Assembly: GCF_003856525.1 (NCBI RefSeq) | Contig: NZ_RJVQ01000013.1 | Span: forward strand, 1-64,000 | Source: Vibrio viridaestus | Lineage (GTDB): Bacteria > Pseudomonadota > Gammaproteobacteria > Enterobacterales > Vibrionaceae | Reading direction: 5' to 3' | DNA length: 64,000 bases | Shown: positions 19,396 to 28,002 of the stretch, piece after piece | Position numbering within the stretch: the first letter of the stretch is position 1 | Layout of the letters: the number at the start of each line of letters is the position of its first letter | Notes under the pieces: generated by a model | Told to the model about the DNA's origin: nothing | Database searches by the model: none | The model's input: the letters and a program-made list of their open reading frames with translations, nothing else | Program-made: the position numbers and the translations under genes

Positions 19396-21597
19396 CTAAG
19401 ATAACTCCTGAGGTTCGACATCAACAGACCATTTAACGCGCTTTGCCAAAGGAAGCAGTTCTATTGCCTGTTTAGAACTCATCAGTATTTTTTGCATACT
19501 CGAGCGAGTTTCTACCTGAAGTAATAGCTGCCAACGAAATCGTCCTGCTCTTTTACTAATTGGCGCTGGAGAAGGTCCAAGGATGAGGCACTGTTCATTA
19601 AATAGCGGATTAACCTCGAGCGTCTGGCGAACTTGACGTAAAAACTGTTCAGCGTGTTCAGATTGATTGGTCTCAGCTTTGAACAAAGTAAGATAGCTAA
19701 ACGGCGGTAAAGCAGCCAGCTTTCTTTCGTTTAGCGCCGACAACGCGAATTGTCGATAATCGTGTTTCAATAAAGAAGAAAGTAATGTGTGTTCTGGGTG
19801 GTGGGTCTGCAGGATGACCTCGCCGGGTTTACTAGCGCGTCCTGCTCGACCGGATACCTGAATGTATAATTGAGCCAGCCTCTCAGCCGCTCTAAAATCA
19901 CTACTATACAGCGCACTGTCAACATCAAGGATAGCCACAAGTGTTACATCAGGGAAATGGTGTCCTTTAGCTAACATTTGTGTACCAATGAGCAACTGGT
20001 GCTTGCCTTTGCGAATGTCTTCTAGCGCTTGATCAAGACTTCCCTTACGACGTGTATTATCACGGTCGATACGAATCGTACTGTATTCAGGGAATAAAAT
20101 CGCCAATTGCTTTTCTAATTGCTCCGTACCCACACCAACCGTAACCATATGAGTCGAGCCACACTCACGACATTGGTGTAACACTGGCTGCTGCGAACCA
20201 CAATGATGGCAACGCAACTCGCGACTAGATTGATGATATGTATAGTAAGAATCACACCGTTTACATTCTGCAATCCAACCACATTCATGACACATGAGTG
20301 CTGGAGCATAACCTCGACGATTGAGAAAGAGCATAACCTGATTCCCCCGTTGCAAATGCTCTCGCATCTTCGCGATCAGGGGGGCTGATAAACCACCGTC
20401 TAAATAAAGACCTTTAATATCCAATACATGATTTTTGGTAGGAACAGCCTGACCCGCTCTTTGAGTCAACTCCAGATGATAATATTTACCTGCCAGTGCA
20501 TTTTGGAGCGTTTCGAAAGATGGCGTGGCCGACCCAAGAACGATAGGAACCTGCTCCTGACTGGCTCGCATAACTGCGATATCCCGAGCATGATAACGTA
20601 GACTATCTTGCTGCTTATATGAGGAATCATGTTCTTCATCGACAATGATCATTCCGAGCTGTTTGAACGGAGTAAACAAAGCTGAACGAGTACCAATGAT
20701 AATACCAGCGTGCCCTTCTCTTGCCGCAATCCAGGCATTGAGTCGTTCGGTATCATTAAGCCCAGAGTGCATGACTGTAATAGGAACATGGAAACGCCGG
20801 CGAAAACGTTGAATCGTTTGTGGCGTAAGTCCTATCTCAGGAACCAAGACTAATACTTGCTGTTTTTTCTCCAATACTGGCAGCATCGTATTCAGATACA
20901 CTTCTGTTTTACCCGAACCGGTTACACCATCCAACAAGAAACATCCAAACTGACTACAACTATTAATACTGGCTATTGCAATAGCTTGTTCCTCATTGAG
21001 GCGTGGCTTATCGTTAGCATTTTCAATTTCACTTGGCCAGGGTGCAATTTGGGGTTGCTCAGTGGTTGAACTCACCCAACCTTTTTCCTCAAGAGCACTC
21101 AGTATTGGCTTCCCAATCTCTTCTGCCAACATGGCATCGTGGGTCAAACTTCCTGATGATAATAACTGAAGAGCTTTAGCCTGTTTAATCGCTCGGCCTA
21201 AACCAGCGCTCAGTTTATTCTGTCCCTGTTCAGAGATAGTCCAGATAGTTTGAGCTTGTAACTCTGCACTTTTCCCCTTTCTCAGAGCCGTTGGCAAAGC
21301 ATTGGATAATGTGTCGCCTAGCGGAAAGTGGTAATACTGGCTACACCATTTTAGAAGGGAGAAAAGGGATTCAGACCATATAGGCTGTTGATCAAGAACA
21401 GATTTAATTGGCTTTAACAGCTCAACTGAGATGTCTGATTCTGTACGCAACTCCATAGTGATACCCACCAAAGTTTGCCGACCAAATGGAACCGTCACAC
21501 GTCCACCAACGATAGGAAAACAATCTGCAGGTATCAAATAATCAAACTGTTTATCGAGCGGAACAGGTAAGGCAACACGAGCGATGGAGGGTCGCAT
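19396..21597 (-). CDS. priA: Primosomal protein N' (PriA helicase)
   Basis: PriA reloads the replisome at stalled forks. The 733-residue protein has the N-terminal 3'-end-binding domain (about 1-200), Walker A DGVTGSGKTEVYL near residue 225, the DEEH box, and an eight-cysteine zinc-binding stretch (CHEC, CKRC, CHHC, CREC) around residues 430-480, then the C-terminal helicase half with GTQMLAKGHHFPDV. All are intact. It stands alone, leftward, before cytR. Confidence 0.98.
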   Translation of the reverse strand: MRPSIARVALPVPLDKQFDYLIPADCFPIVGGRVTVPFGRQTLVGITMELRTESDISVELLKPIKSVLDQQPIWSESLFSLLKWCSQYYHFPLGDTLSNALPTALRKGKSAELQAQTIWTISEQGQNKLSAGLGRAIKQAKALQLLSSGSLTHDAMLAEEIGKPILSALEEKGWVSSTTEQPQIAPWPSEIENANDKPRLNEEQAIAIASINSCSQFGCFLLDGVTGSGKTEVYLNTMLPVLEKKQQVLVLVPEIGLTPQTIQRFRRRFHVPITVMHSGLNDTERLNAWIAAREGHAGIIIGTRSALFTPFKQLGMIIVDEEHDSSYKQQDSLRYHARDIAVMRASQEQVPIVLGSATPSFETLQNALAGKYYHLELTQRAGQAVPTKNHVLDIKGLYLDGGLSAPLIAKMREHLQRGNQVMLFLNRRGYAPALMCHECGWIAECKRCDSYYTYHQSSRELRCHHCGSQQPVLHQCRECGSTHMVTVGVGTEQLEKQLAILFPEYSTIRIDRDNTRRKGSLDQALEDIRKGKHQLLIGTQMLAKGHHFPDVTLVAILDVDSALYSSDFRAAERLAQLYIQVSGRAGRASKPGEVILQTHHPEHTLLSSLLKHDYRQFALSALNERKLAALPPFSYLTLFKAETNQSEHAEQFLRQVRQTLEVNPLFNEQCLILGPSPAPISKRAGRFRWQLLLQVETRSSMQKILMSSKQAIELLPLAKRVKWSVDVEPQELS

Positions 21598-21786
21598 AAA
21601 TTCAGTAACACCACATTTTTAGACGAAAACATAGTGTAAACGAAGGACTGATGAAATTCGAGTTCAGTCTATGGCTAAAATAACAGCAAAACAGGTTGAT
21701 CCTAAACCAAGGATTCATTAATATAGCGCGCCTTAGCATTATCCCTGTGATATTGCTCTCTAGCAAAATTGTTTAACATACGTGTG

Positions 21787-21815
21787 GTGTCCGGCTTAGA
21801 ATCGGATAGCGACAC
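21787..21815 (+). promoter_or_regulatory. Candidate autoregulatory leader hairpin of rpmE (L31)
   Basis: GTGTC (21787-21791) pairs with GACAC (21811-21815), with a short inner CCG/CGG stem and an asymmetric bulge, about 20 bases before the rpmE start. L31 leader elements are known in gammaproteobacteria; I cannot test the match to that model. Confidence 0.4.
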
Positions 21816-21836
21816 GGCCTAATTTGAGGTTCTCCC

Positions 21837-22058
21837 ATGAAAACTGGTATCCACCCAGAATACAAAGACGTAACAGCTAACTGCTCTTGCGGTAACACTT
21901 TCGTGTTTAAGTCTACTCTAGGTAAAGATCAACTACACCTAGACGTGTGTGACCAATGTCACCCATTCTACACTGGTAAACAACGTATTGTTGATACAGG
22001 CGGCCGTGTTGATCGCTTCAACAAACGTTTTGGCGCTCTATCAAGCGGCAAAAAATAA
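21837..22058 (+). CDS. rpmE: Ribosomal protein L31, zinc-binding form
   Basis: A 73-residue large-subunit protein that forms part of the inter-subunit bridge. Cys16, Cys18, Cys38 and Cys41 (CSC... CDQC) form the zinc site, so this is the C+ type that serves when zinc is sufficient; the zinc-free paralogue (rpmE2) is not in the window. GAGG is well placed. The gene stands alone between priA (divergent) and the malic enzyme. Confidence 0.98.
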   Translation: MKTGIHPEYKDVTANCSCGNTFVFKSTLGKDQLHLDVCDQCHPFYTGKQRIVDTGGRVDRFNKRFGALSSGKK

Positions 22059-22077
22059 GCTGTTATTCAACAGATTC

Positions 22078-22107
22078 GAAAAAGGCGCCTCTGAGGCGCC
22101 TTTTTTT
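22078..22107 (+). terminator. Terminator of rpmE
   Basis: A perfect 10-bp stem AAAGGCGCCT/AGGCGCCTTT with a CTG loop and a run of T. Confidence 0.92.
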
Positions 22108-22218
22108 ATTCCACTTTTGAAACTTTTCTTTGCTAGTCGCTTTTATCAGCTTGATCTAAAATGTTGCGGCAAATTATCAACTTTAAAACTTTTATAACAA
22201 CGACAAGAGAGACAATCC

Positions 22219-23496
22219 ATGTCCGATAACAATGATCAAGAACTCTCTCCAGAAGAGATATTTCGAAACAAAGCACTAGACTATCATGCATACCCTACTC
22301 CAGGTAAAATCGCAATTTCACTAACGACATCAGCAGATTCAGCCGAAGATTTAGCGCTGGCATATAGTCCAGGCGTTGCAGAACCGGTTCGAGAAATCGC
22401 GCAAAACCCGGAAAACGTTTATAAATATACCGCTAAAGGAAATACTGTTGCGGTTATTTCCAACGGTACGGCTATTTTGGGCTTAGGTAATCTTGGACCA
22501 ACAGCATCAAAGCCTGTCATGGAAGGTAAAGCACTTCTGTTTAAACGTTTTGCAGGTATTGACTCGATTGATATTGAAGTAAAACACCGAACGACTGAAG
22601 AGTTCGTTAATACCGTGGCCAACATTGCTGATACTTTTGGCGGTATTAACCTTGAAGACATCAAAGCACCAGACTGTTTTGAAATCGAAAGGCAGCTCAT
22701 CGAACGTTGTGATGTACCCGTTTTTCATGACGACCAGCATGGTACGGCAATCGTTACTGCTGCGGGTATGCTTAACGCGTTAGAGCTACAAGGTAAAAAT
22801 CTTCACGACTGCACGATTGTCTGCCTTGGTGCAGGTGCTGCAGCCGTAGCGTGTATGGAGCTTTTGATTAAGTGTGGCGCGATGCGCGAGAAGATTTACA
22901 TGCTTGACCGTAAAGGCGTTATTCATACTCGCCGTGATGATCTAAACGAATATAAGCAGTTATTTGCGAATAATACCGATAAGCGCACACTGACAGATGT
23001 GATTAAAGATGCTGACCTATTCCTTGGTGTATCCGGTCCAAATCTAATCTCACCAGAAGAACTGCAGTTGATGGCTGATAAACCAGTTGTATTCGCTTGT
23101 TCAAACCCAGATCCTGAAATCAAACCTAAATTAGCTCACGCGGTACGTGATGATCTAATCATGGGCACAGGTCGTTCAGACTACCCTAACCAGGTGAATA
23201 ACGTTTTATGTTTCCCATTTATCTTCCGCGGTGCACTGGATGTACGAGCTAAGGAAATTAATGATGACATGAAGCTCGCAGCTGTTGAAGCTATCCGCCA
23301 GTTAGCGAAAGAAGAAGTACCAGTGGAAGTATTAAAAGCTGCGGGTGTCGAGCACCTAAGCTTTGGTAAAGACTATATTATTCCAAAACCAATGGATCCT
23401 CGCTTACTTCCTCGTGTAGCAAAAGCTGTCGCACAAGCAGCCGTTGATTCTGGCTCAGCTCGAATTGCAATGCCTGAAGGTTATATGGAAAGCTAA
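22219..23496 (+). CDS. Malic enzyme (malate to pyruvate, NAD(P)-dependent), short form
   Basis: This 425-residue enzyme oxidatively decarboxylates malate to pyruvate. Motifs: LAYSPGVAEPV near residue 47, NLGP, KAPDCFEIE with metal ligands, DDQHGTAIV, and the nucleotide fold CLGAGAAAVA. It is related to the N-terminal part of E. coli MaeB but lacks the C-terminal phosphotransacetylase-like domain, so I give no symbol. Cofactor cannot be read with certainty. It is a single-gene unit ending in a strong terminator. Confidence 0.93.
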   Translation: MSDNNDQELSPEEIFRNKALDYHAYPTPGKIAISLTTSADSAEDLALAYSPGVAEPVREIAQNPENVYKYTAKGNTVAVISNGTAILGLGNLGPTASKPVMEGKALLFKRFAGIDSIDIEVKHRTTEEFVNTVANIADTFGGINLEDIKAPDCFEIERQLIERCDVPVFHDDQHGTAIVTAAGMLNALELQGKNLHDCTIVCLGAGAAAVACMELLIKCGAMREKIYMLDRKGVIHTRRDDLNEYKQLFANNTDKRTLTDVIKDADLFLGVSGPNLISPEELQLMADKPVVFACSNPDPEIKPKLAHAVRDDLIMGTGRSDYPNQVNNVLCFPFIFRGALDVRAKEINDDMKLAAVEAIRQLAKEEVPVEVLKAAGVEHLSFGKDYIIPKPMDPRLLPRVAKAVAQAAVDSGSARIAMPEGYMES

Positions 23497-23517
23497 TTTC
23501 CTAATTCTTTAGAAATA

Positions 23518-23547
23518 CAAAACCGCTGTTAATCAGCGGTTTTTTTA
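23518..23547. terminator. Bidirectional terminator between malic enzyme and glutathione transferase genes
   Basis: AAACCGCTG/CAGCGGTTT stem with a TTAAT loop and seven T; it separates convergent genes. Confidence 0.9.
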
Positions 23548-24192
23548 CATCCTTTGTTCAGCAGCTTGGTAAGAGTCAAGCAAACTCACCCGATGCAAGT
23601 AGGCATTAATATTAGGGTATGGCGCAAAGTCAGTCGTCGTTTTGGCAAAAACCAGTGCTAACACCATTTGAATATCGGCACCTGACAGTGCATCGCCTGC
23701 AAGCCAGTCACTTTGCTTCAGGTGGTCTTCCACTAACTCAAGCTGGGGGGTTAAACGCGGTTCAATAAAATATCTGTTCAACGCCGCGATGAACTTTTTA
23801 ATCACGGGACGAATAAAAAATGGCATTGGCGACGTCAACGATTTATCCAATACCAGCCTCATAACCAGCAATGGCATCATTGACCCTTCCGCAAAATGCA
23901 GCCAGAAACGATAATCTAGCAATGCTTGTCCGCCGGAAGGTTTTAGTCTTGCTTGAGTATCATAAGTATCGATCAAATATTCTACAATCGCCCCGGACTC
24001 AGCAATCGTCAGATCACCATCAGTAATAACTGGTGATTTACCCAAGGGATGTACTGCCTTTAATGACTCTGGTGCAGCTGACGTCTTAGGATCGCGCTCA
24101 TAACGAATCACCTCATATTCTAGATCTAACTCTTCGAGTAACCACGCAATCCGATTGGAGCGCGACATAACTAGATGATGAAGCTGAATCAT
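23545..24192 (-). CDS. Glutathione S-transferase family protein
   Basis: A 215-residue cytosolic GST with an N-terminal thioredoxin-like domain (MIQLHHLVMSRSNRIAWLLEEL; glutathione-binding HPLGKSPVI and ESGAIVEYL) and an all-helical C-terminal domain. The start at 24192 is preceded by GAGAGG at 8 bases; an upstream in-frame codon lacks support. The Ser in SRSNR could be the catalytic residue, as in the beta/omega-like bacterial classes. Substrate unknown. Confidence 0.88.
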   Translation of the reverse strand: MIQLHHLVMSRSNRIAWLLEELDLEYEVIRYERDPKTSAAPESLKAVHPLGKSPVITDGDLTIAESGAIVEYLIDTYDTQARLKPSGGQALLDYRFWLHFAEGSMMPLLVMRLVLDKSLTSPMPFFIRPVIKKFIAALNRYFIEPRLTPQLELVEDHLKQSDWLAGDALSGADIQMVLALVFAKTTTDFAPYPNINAYLHRVSLLDSYQAAEQRM

Positions 24193-24253
24193 AAACCTAA
24201 CCTCTCTATTTTTAGTTTCACCCACCCTAACGCTTCACGTAATAATATTCCAT

Positions 24254-24280
24254 AAAAAAGGGCCACATGAGTGGCCCAAA
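24254..24280 (-). terminator. Terminator of poxB
   Basis: GGGCCAC/GTGGCCC stem (24260-24277) with an ATGA loop; six T follow on the minus strand. Confidence 0.88.
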
Positions 24281-24295
24281 ACTGACTATATCGGA

Positions 24296-26023
24296 TTAAC
24301 GTAACCAGTTCGTTTTACTTAGTTCAACAATTTCATCACCACGACCATTGATAATGGCTTTCATCATATAAACACTGAAGCCTTTTGCGTGCTCCATTTT
24401 TATTTGTGGTGGCATGGCCAGTTCCTGTTTTGCTGTATCGACAGACAAGACGACAGGACCAGGATAATGCATCGTCTCTTGAAGGGCGCCAGGGAGCGCT
24501 TCTGGATCAGAGACGTGAATCCCTTTAACACCGCACGCCTCAGCGATTTCAGCAAAATTCGGGTTTTCCAAATCAGTATCATCCGATAGATAACCACCCG
24601 CTTTCATTTCCATTGCCACAAAACCCAAAGAGCGGTTATTAAAAACAATAATTTTTACTGGCAGATTCAACTGTTTCAGGGAAAGTAAATCCCCCATAAG
24701 CATTGAGAAACCGCCATCACCACACATCGCGACAACCTGACGATTTCTATCCACCGCTTGAGCCCCCATAGCTTGGGACATCGCATTCGCCATCGAACCG
24801 TGGTTAAAGGAACCAATCAGTCGACGTTGGCCATTCATTTTAAGGTAACGAGCAGCCCAAACCGTTGGGGTACCAACGTCACAAGTAAAGACCGTGTCTT
24901 CTGCAGCCTGCTCACTGATAAGACGCGCCAAATACTGTGGATGAATTAAGTTATGTGATGTTTTACCGTCCGCTAAGTCGTCAAGATCTTTTCTCGCTTC
25001 CTTATAGTTTTTCAAACAACTATCTAAGTGTTTACTTGAACGATCTTCTTTAATTAGAGGTAATAACCCTTTGAGAGTACTTTTGGTATCACCCAAAACA
25101 CCAAGATCAATTTGCGCATGGCGGCCAAGTGAACCAGGGTTATTATCGATTTGTAAAATACGTGCTTTCTCAGGATAAAAAGCTCGGTAAGGAAAGCTGG
25201 TTCCGACCAAAAGTAATGTGTCTGCTTCGCGCATCGCGTGATAACCAGAAGCAAAACCGATCAGACCTGTCATACCCACATCATAAGGGTTTTCATATTC
25301 TAAATACTCTTTACCACGCATAGCATGAACGATAGGTGCCTGAAGTTTTTTCGCTAATTCTACTACTTCGTCATGAGCGCCTTTTGTACCCGCACCGCAT
25401 AAAAGAGTCACTTTACGACTGCCATTAAGTGCTTCGGCTAATTCATCTAAATCACTTTGCGCTGGAGTATAGAAAGCAGGTTTAGGCTGATTCCATTTGG
25501 CAGTCACGCCTTCGGGCATCGCTTTAAGAGCAACATCACCAGGTAGAACCAAGACAGCAACGTCATTATGCAGAATAGCCTGACGCATGGCCGTTTCTAG
25601 CATGTACGGCATTTGTTCAGGGTTTGAAACTAACTCACAGAAAACACTACATTCTTTGAATAGTTCCTGTGGGTGAGTCTCTTGGAAGTAGTTGGTACCA
25701 ATTTCCGACGACGGGATATGGGCAGCAATCGCAAGTACAGGTACTTTGTTGCGGTGGCAATCATACAATCCGTTAATAAGGTGCATATTGCCAGGACCAC
25801 ATGAGCCAGCACAGACAGCAAGTTCACCAGAGATATGGGCTTCTGCACCAGCTGCAAATGCAGCCACTTCTTCGTGACGAGTTCCTAACCACTCAATTGA
25901 ACCAATTTTTCTTAAACTATCACTGATTCCATTGAGTGAGTCCCCGGTTACGCCCCAAATACGTTTAATTCCCGCTTGGCGTAAAGTGTCCGTAATAAAA
26001 TATGCAATACTAGTGTTACTCAT
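24296..26023 (-). CDS. poxB: Pyruvate dehydrogenase (quinone) / pyruvate oxidase
   Basis: A peripheral membrane flavoprotein that decarboxylates pyruvate to acetate and CO2, passing electrons to ubiquinone. At 575 residues it matches E. coli PoxB (572). [14 protein letters not shown] (about residues 50-63) contains the ThDP-activating glutamate; [12 protein letters not shown]... IIVFNN is the ThDP/Mg2+ motif near residue 435; the FAD domain lies between. The C-terminal segment needed for lipid binding is present. The gene is alone, with an unusual 17-bp inverted repeat upstream. Confidence 0.94.
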   Translation of the reverse strand: MSNTSIAYFITDTLRQAGIKRIWGVTGDSLNGISDSLRKIGSIEWLGTRHEEVAAFAAGAEAHISGELAVCAGSCGPGNMHLINGLYDCHRNKVPVLAIAAHIPSSEIGTNYFQETHPQELFKECSVFCELVSNPEQMPYMLETAMRQAILHNDVAVLVLPGDVALKAMPEGVTAKWNQPKPAFYTPAQSDLDELAEALNGSRKVTLLCGAGTKGAHDEVVELAKKLQAPIVHAMRGKEYLEYENPYDVGMTGLIGFASGYHAMREADTLLLVGTSFPYRAFYPEKARILQIDNNPGSLGRHAQIDLGVLGDTKSTLKGLLPLIKEDRSSKHLDSCLKNYKEARKDLDDLADGKTSHNLIHPQYLARLISEQAAEDTVFTCDVGTPTVWAARYLKMNGQRRLIGSFNHGSMANAMSQAMGAQAVDRNRQVVAMCGDGGFSMLMGDLLSLKQLNLPVKIIVFNNRSLGFVAMEMKAGGYLSDDTDLENPNFAEIAEACGVKGIHVSDPEALPGALQETMHYPGPVVLSVDTAKQELAMPPQIKMEHAKGFSVYMMKAIINGRGDEIVELSKTNWLR

Positions 26024-26076
26024 ATAACTTCCCCATTTGTTGAATGGCTGACTTATAAATTTTTATAACGAGGATA

Positions 26077-26122
26077 AGGATGATTTAAAAGTGTGCTCTA
26101 CATCTCACTTTTTAATCATCCT
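26077..26122. repeat. Long inverted repeat upstream of poxB
   Basis: Arms at 26077-26093 and 26106-26122 (17 bases each) pair at 16 of 17 positions around a 12-base loop. It lies 54-99 bases before the poxB start; an AT-rich TATAAA-like element sits between it and the gene. There is no T run, so it is not a simple terminator. Confidence 0.85.
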
Positions 26123-26244
26123 CTTCCTATGAAACCAGTTCAAGTAAAAATTATTTGAATCTTTGCAATATTTTTTTATAAGGATGGTGTTTTTAGAATA
26201 ATAAGGCCTAAAAGAGCACGTTTTCGTCTAAAAGGAAGAGAAAC

Positions 26245-26275
26245 AAAAAAGCCGCTAAATAATTCAGCGGCTTTT
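26245..26275 (-). terminator. Terminator of metJ
   Basis: AGCCGCT/AGCGGCT stem (26250-26272), flanked by A6 on the plus strand, giving a T run on the minus strand after metJ. Confidence 0.85.
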
Positions 26276-26293
26276 CATTAATAAGAGAGATAA

Positions 26294-26617
26294 TTAGTAT
26301 TCTTCGTCGAACGATTCGAACTCGATTCCCATTTCCGTCATGATTTTTTTCACTTCCGCTGGGATATCATCTGGACGATCTTTACGTAAATCTTCATCAG
26401 TTGGTAAAGGTTGTCCTGTGTAAGCATGCAGAAAAGCCTCACATAGAAGTTCACTGTTCGTGGCATGTCTCAGGTTATTAATCTGGCGTCGGGTTCTCTC
26501 ATCAGTTAGAACTTTCAAGACTTTAAGAGGAATAGAAACTGTAATTTTCTTTACCTGCTCACTCTTTTTACCATGCTCTGCATAAGGACTGATGTACTCG
26601 CCATTCCAATCCGCCAT
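26294..26617 (-). CDS. metJ: Methionine repressor MetJ
   Basis: A 107-residue ribbon-helix-helix repressor that binds tandem 8-bp met boxes with S-adenosylmethionine as corepressor. The strand-helix-helix region [23 protein letters not shown] (about residues 23-45) and [26 protein letters not shown] match the enterobacterial protein. It is divergent from metB, and four met boxes lie between the two genes, so it can repress itself, metBL and (through 30525) metF. Confidence 0.98.
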   Translation of the reverse strand: MADWNGEYISPYAEHGKKSEQVKKITVSIPLKVLKVLTDERTRRQINNLRHATNSELLCEAFLHAYTGQPLPTDEDLRKDRPDDIPAEVKKIMTEMGIEFESFDEEY

Positions 26618-26691
26618 TTTTATCCCTCTCTCAAAATAATACTGATTCGAAAACTGAGGACAATTTTAGCGTTATTTACTGCTACAAGCAA

Positions 26692-26723
26692 AGACATATG
26701 GACGTCTAGAAGTATTGACGTCT
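26692..26723. promoter_or_regulatory. Four tandem MetJ boxes between metJ and metB
   Basis: Contiguous 8-base units AGACATAT, GGACGTCT, AGAAGTAT, TGACGTCT match the met-box consensus AGACGTCT at 5 to 7 positions each with exact 8-base phasing. Confidence 0.92.
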
Positions 26724-26835
26724 TTACCAGACAAGTTTAAAGTGTGCATATTACGAAGTAAGGTTCACTTATTTAAACAAGAAGAGAGATGGGTTATCTT
26801 TCTCATCGTTGCATTTATTAGGAAGGAAAGCAGAT

Positions 26836-28002
26836 ATGTCCACTCATAAGCCAGCTACTATTGCGGTTCGTACCGGTATCGAATCAGACACTCAATATCA
26901 TGCTGTGGTTCCGCCAATTTACTTATCGACCAATTATGGCTTTCCTGCTTTTGGCGAAGTTCCTAAATATGACTATACGCGCTCTGGTAACCCAAATCGA
27001 GGACTATTAGAGTCTGCTTTATCCGAATTAGAAGGTGGTGAAGGTGCCGTTGTTACTAACTGCGGTACATCAGCTTTGAACCTATGGGTATCAACGTTTC
27101 TAAAACCAGGCGATACCATTGTTGCTCCTCATGACTGTTACGGTGGTACCTACCGTCTGTTCAATACTCGTAGTCAAAAAGGCGATTTTAAAGTTCTGTT
27201 TGTTGATCAGTGTAACGAAGAGGCAATGCAGGCAGCACTGGCGCAAAAACCAAAACTTATCCTGTTGGAAACCCCATCAAACCCACTTGTACGAGTGGTA
27301 GACATCGCGAAAGTATGTAAACAGGCAAAAGAAATCGGTGCTCTTGTCGCGGTCGACAACACCTTTTTGTCACCTGTGTTCCAAAAGCCAATTTCTCTCG
27401 GTGCAGATTTCGTTGTTCACTCAACAACTAAGTATCTGAATGGACATTCTGATGTCATTGGTGGCGTTATCATTGCTAAAACTCAGGCTCACGCAGAAGA
27501 ACTTGCATGGTGGGGTAACTGTATTGGCTCGACCGGTACGCCGTTTGATAGCTATTTGACATTAAGGGGATTAAGAACGCTTGGTGCACGTATGCGCGCG
27601 CATGAAGAAAACAGCCAGGCAATTTTAGCCTTCTTAACTCAACATGAGCTGGTGAAAAAAGTTTATCACCCAAGTCTTCCTAGCCATCCTGGCCATGAAA
27701 TTGCGAAAAAACAGCAATCCGGTTTTGGTTGTATGCTTAGCTTTGAATTTGGCGGTAGCTACGAGCAACTGAAACACTTCGTAAGTGCGTTAAAACTCTT
27801 CTCGCTTGCTGAATCATTAGGTGGCGTAGAAAGCTTAGTGTGCCATCCAGCAACCATGACGCACCGTGCTATGGGCGAAGAAGCACTCGCTACTGCTGGA
27901 GTTTCATTACAGTTGCTGCGTCTTTCTGTTGGTCTAGAAGACGCGTCTGATTTGATTGCAGATTTAACTCAAGCACTTGAGTCATCGAAGGGGATTCAAT
28001 AA
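26836..28002 (+). CDS. metB: Cystathionine gamma-synthase
   Basis: This PLP enzyme joins an activated homoserine and cysteine to form cystathionine in methionine synthesis. The 388-residue chain has the PLP lysine in HSTTKYLNGHSDVIGG near residue 198, and RSGNPNRG(L)LE near the N-terminus. The ATG at 26836 is preceded by GGAAGGAAAG; the frame opens further upstream but without a better start. Its stop overlaps the metL start by one base (TAATG). Confidence 0.97.
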   Translation: MSTHKPATIAVRTGIESDTQYHAVVPPIYLSTNYGFPAFGEVPKYDYTRSGNPNRGLLESALSELEGGEGAVVTNCGTSALNLWVSTFLKPGDTIVAPHDCYGGTYRLFNTRSQKGDFKVLFVDQCNEEAMQAALAQKPKLILLETPSNPLVRVVDIAKVCKQAKEIGALVAVDNTFLSPVFQKPISLGADFVVHSTTKYLNGHSDVIGGVIIAKTQAHAEELAWWGNCIGSTGTPFDSYLTLRGLRTLGARMRAHEENSQAILAFLTQHELVKKVYHPSLPSHPGHEIAKKQQSGFGCMLSFEFGGSYEQLKHFVSALKLFSLAESLGGVESLVCHPATMTHRAMGEEALATAGVSLQLLRLSVGLEDASDLIADLTQALESSKGIQ

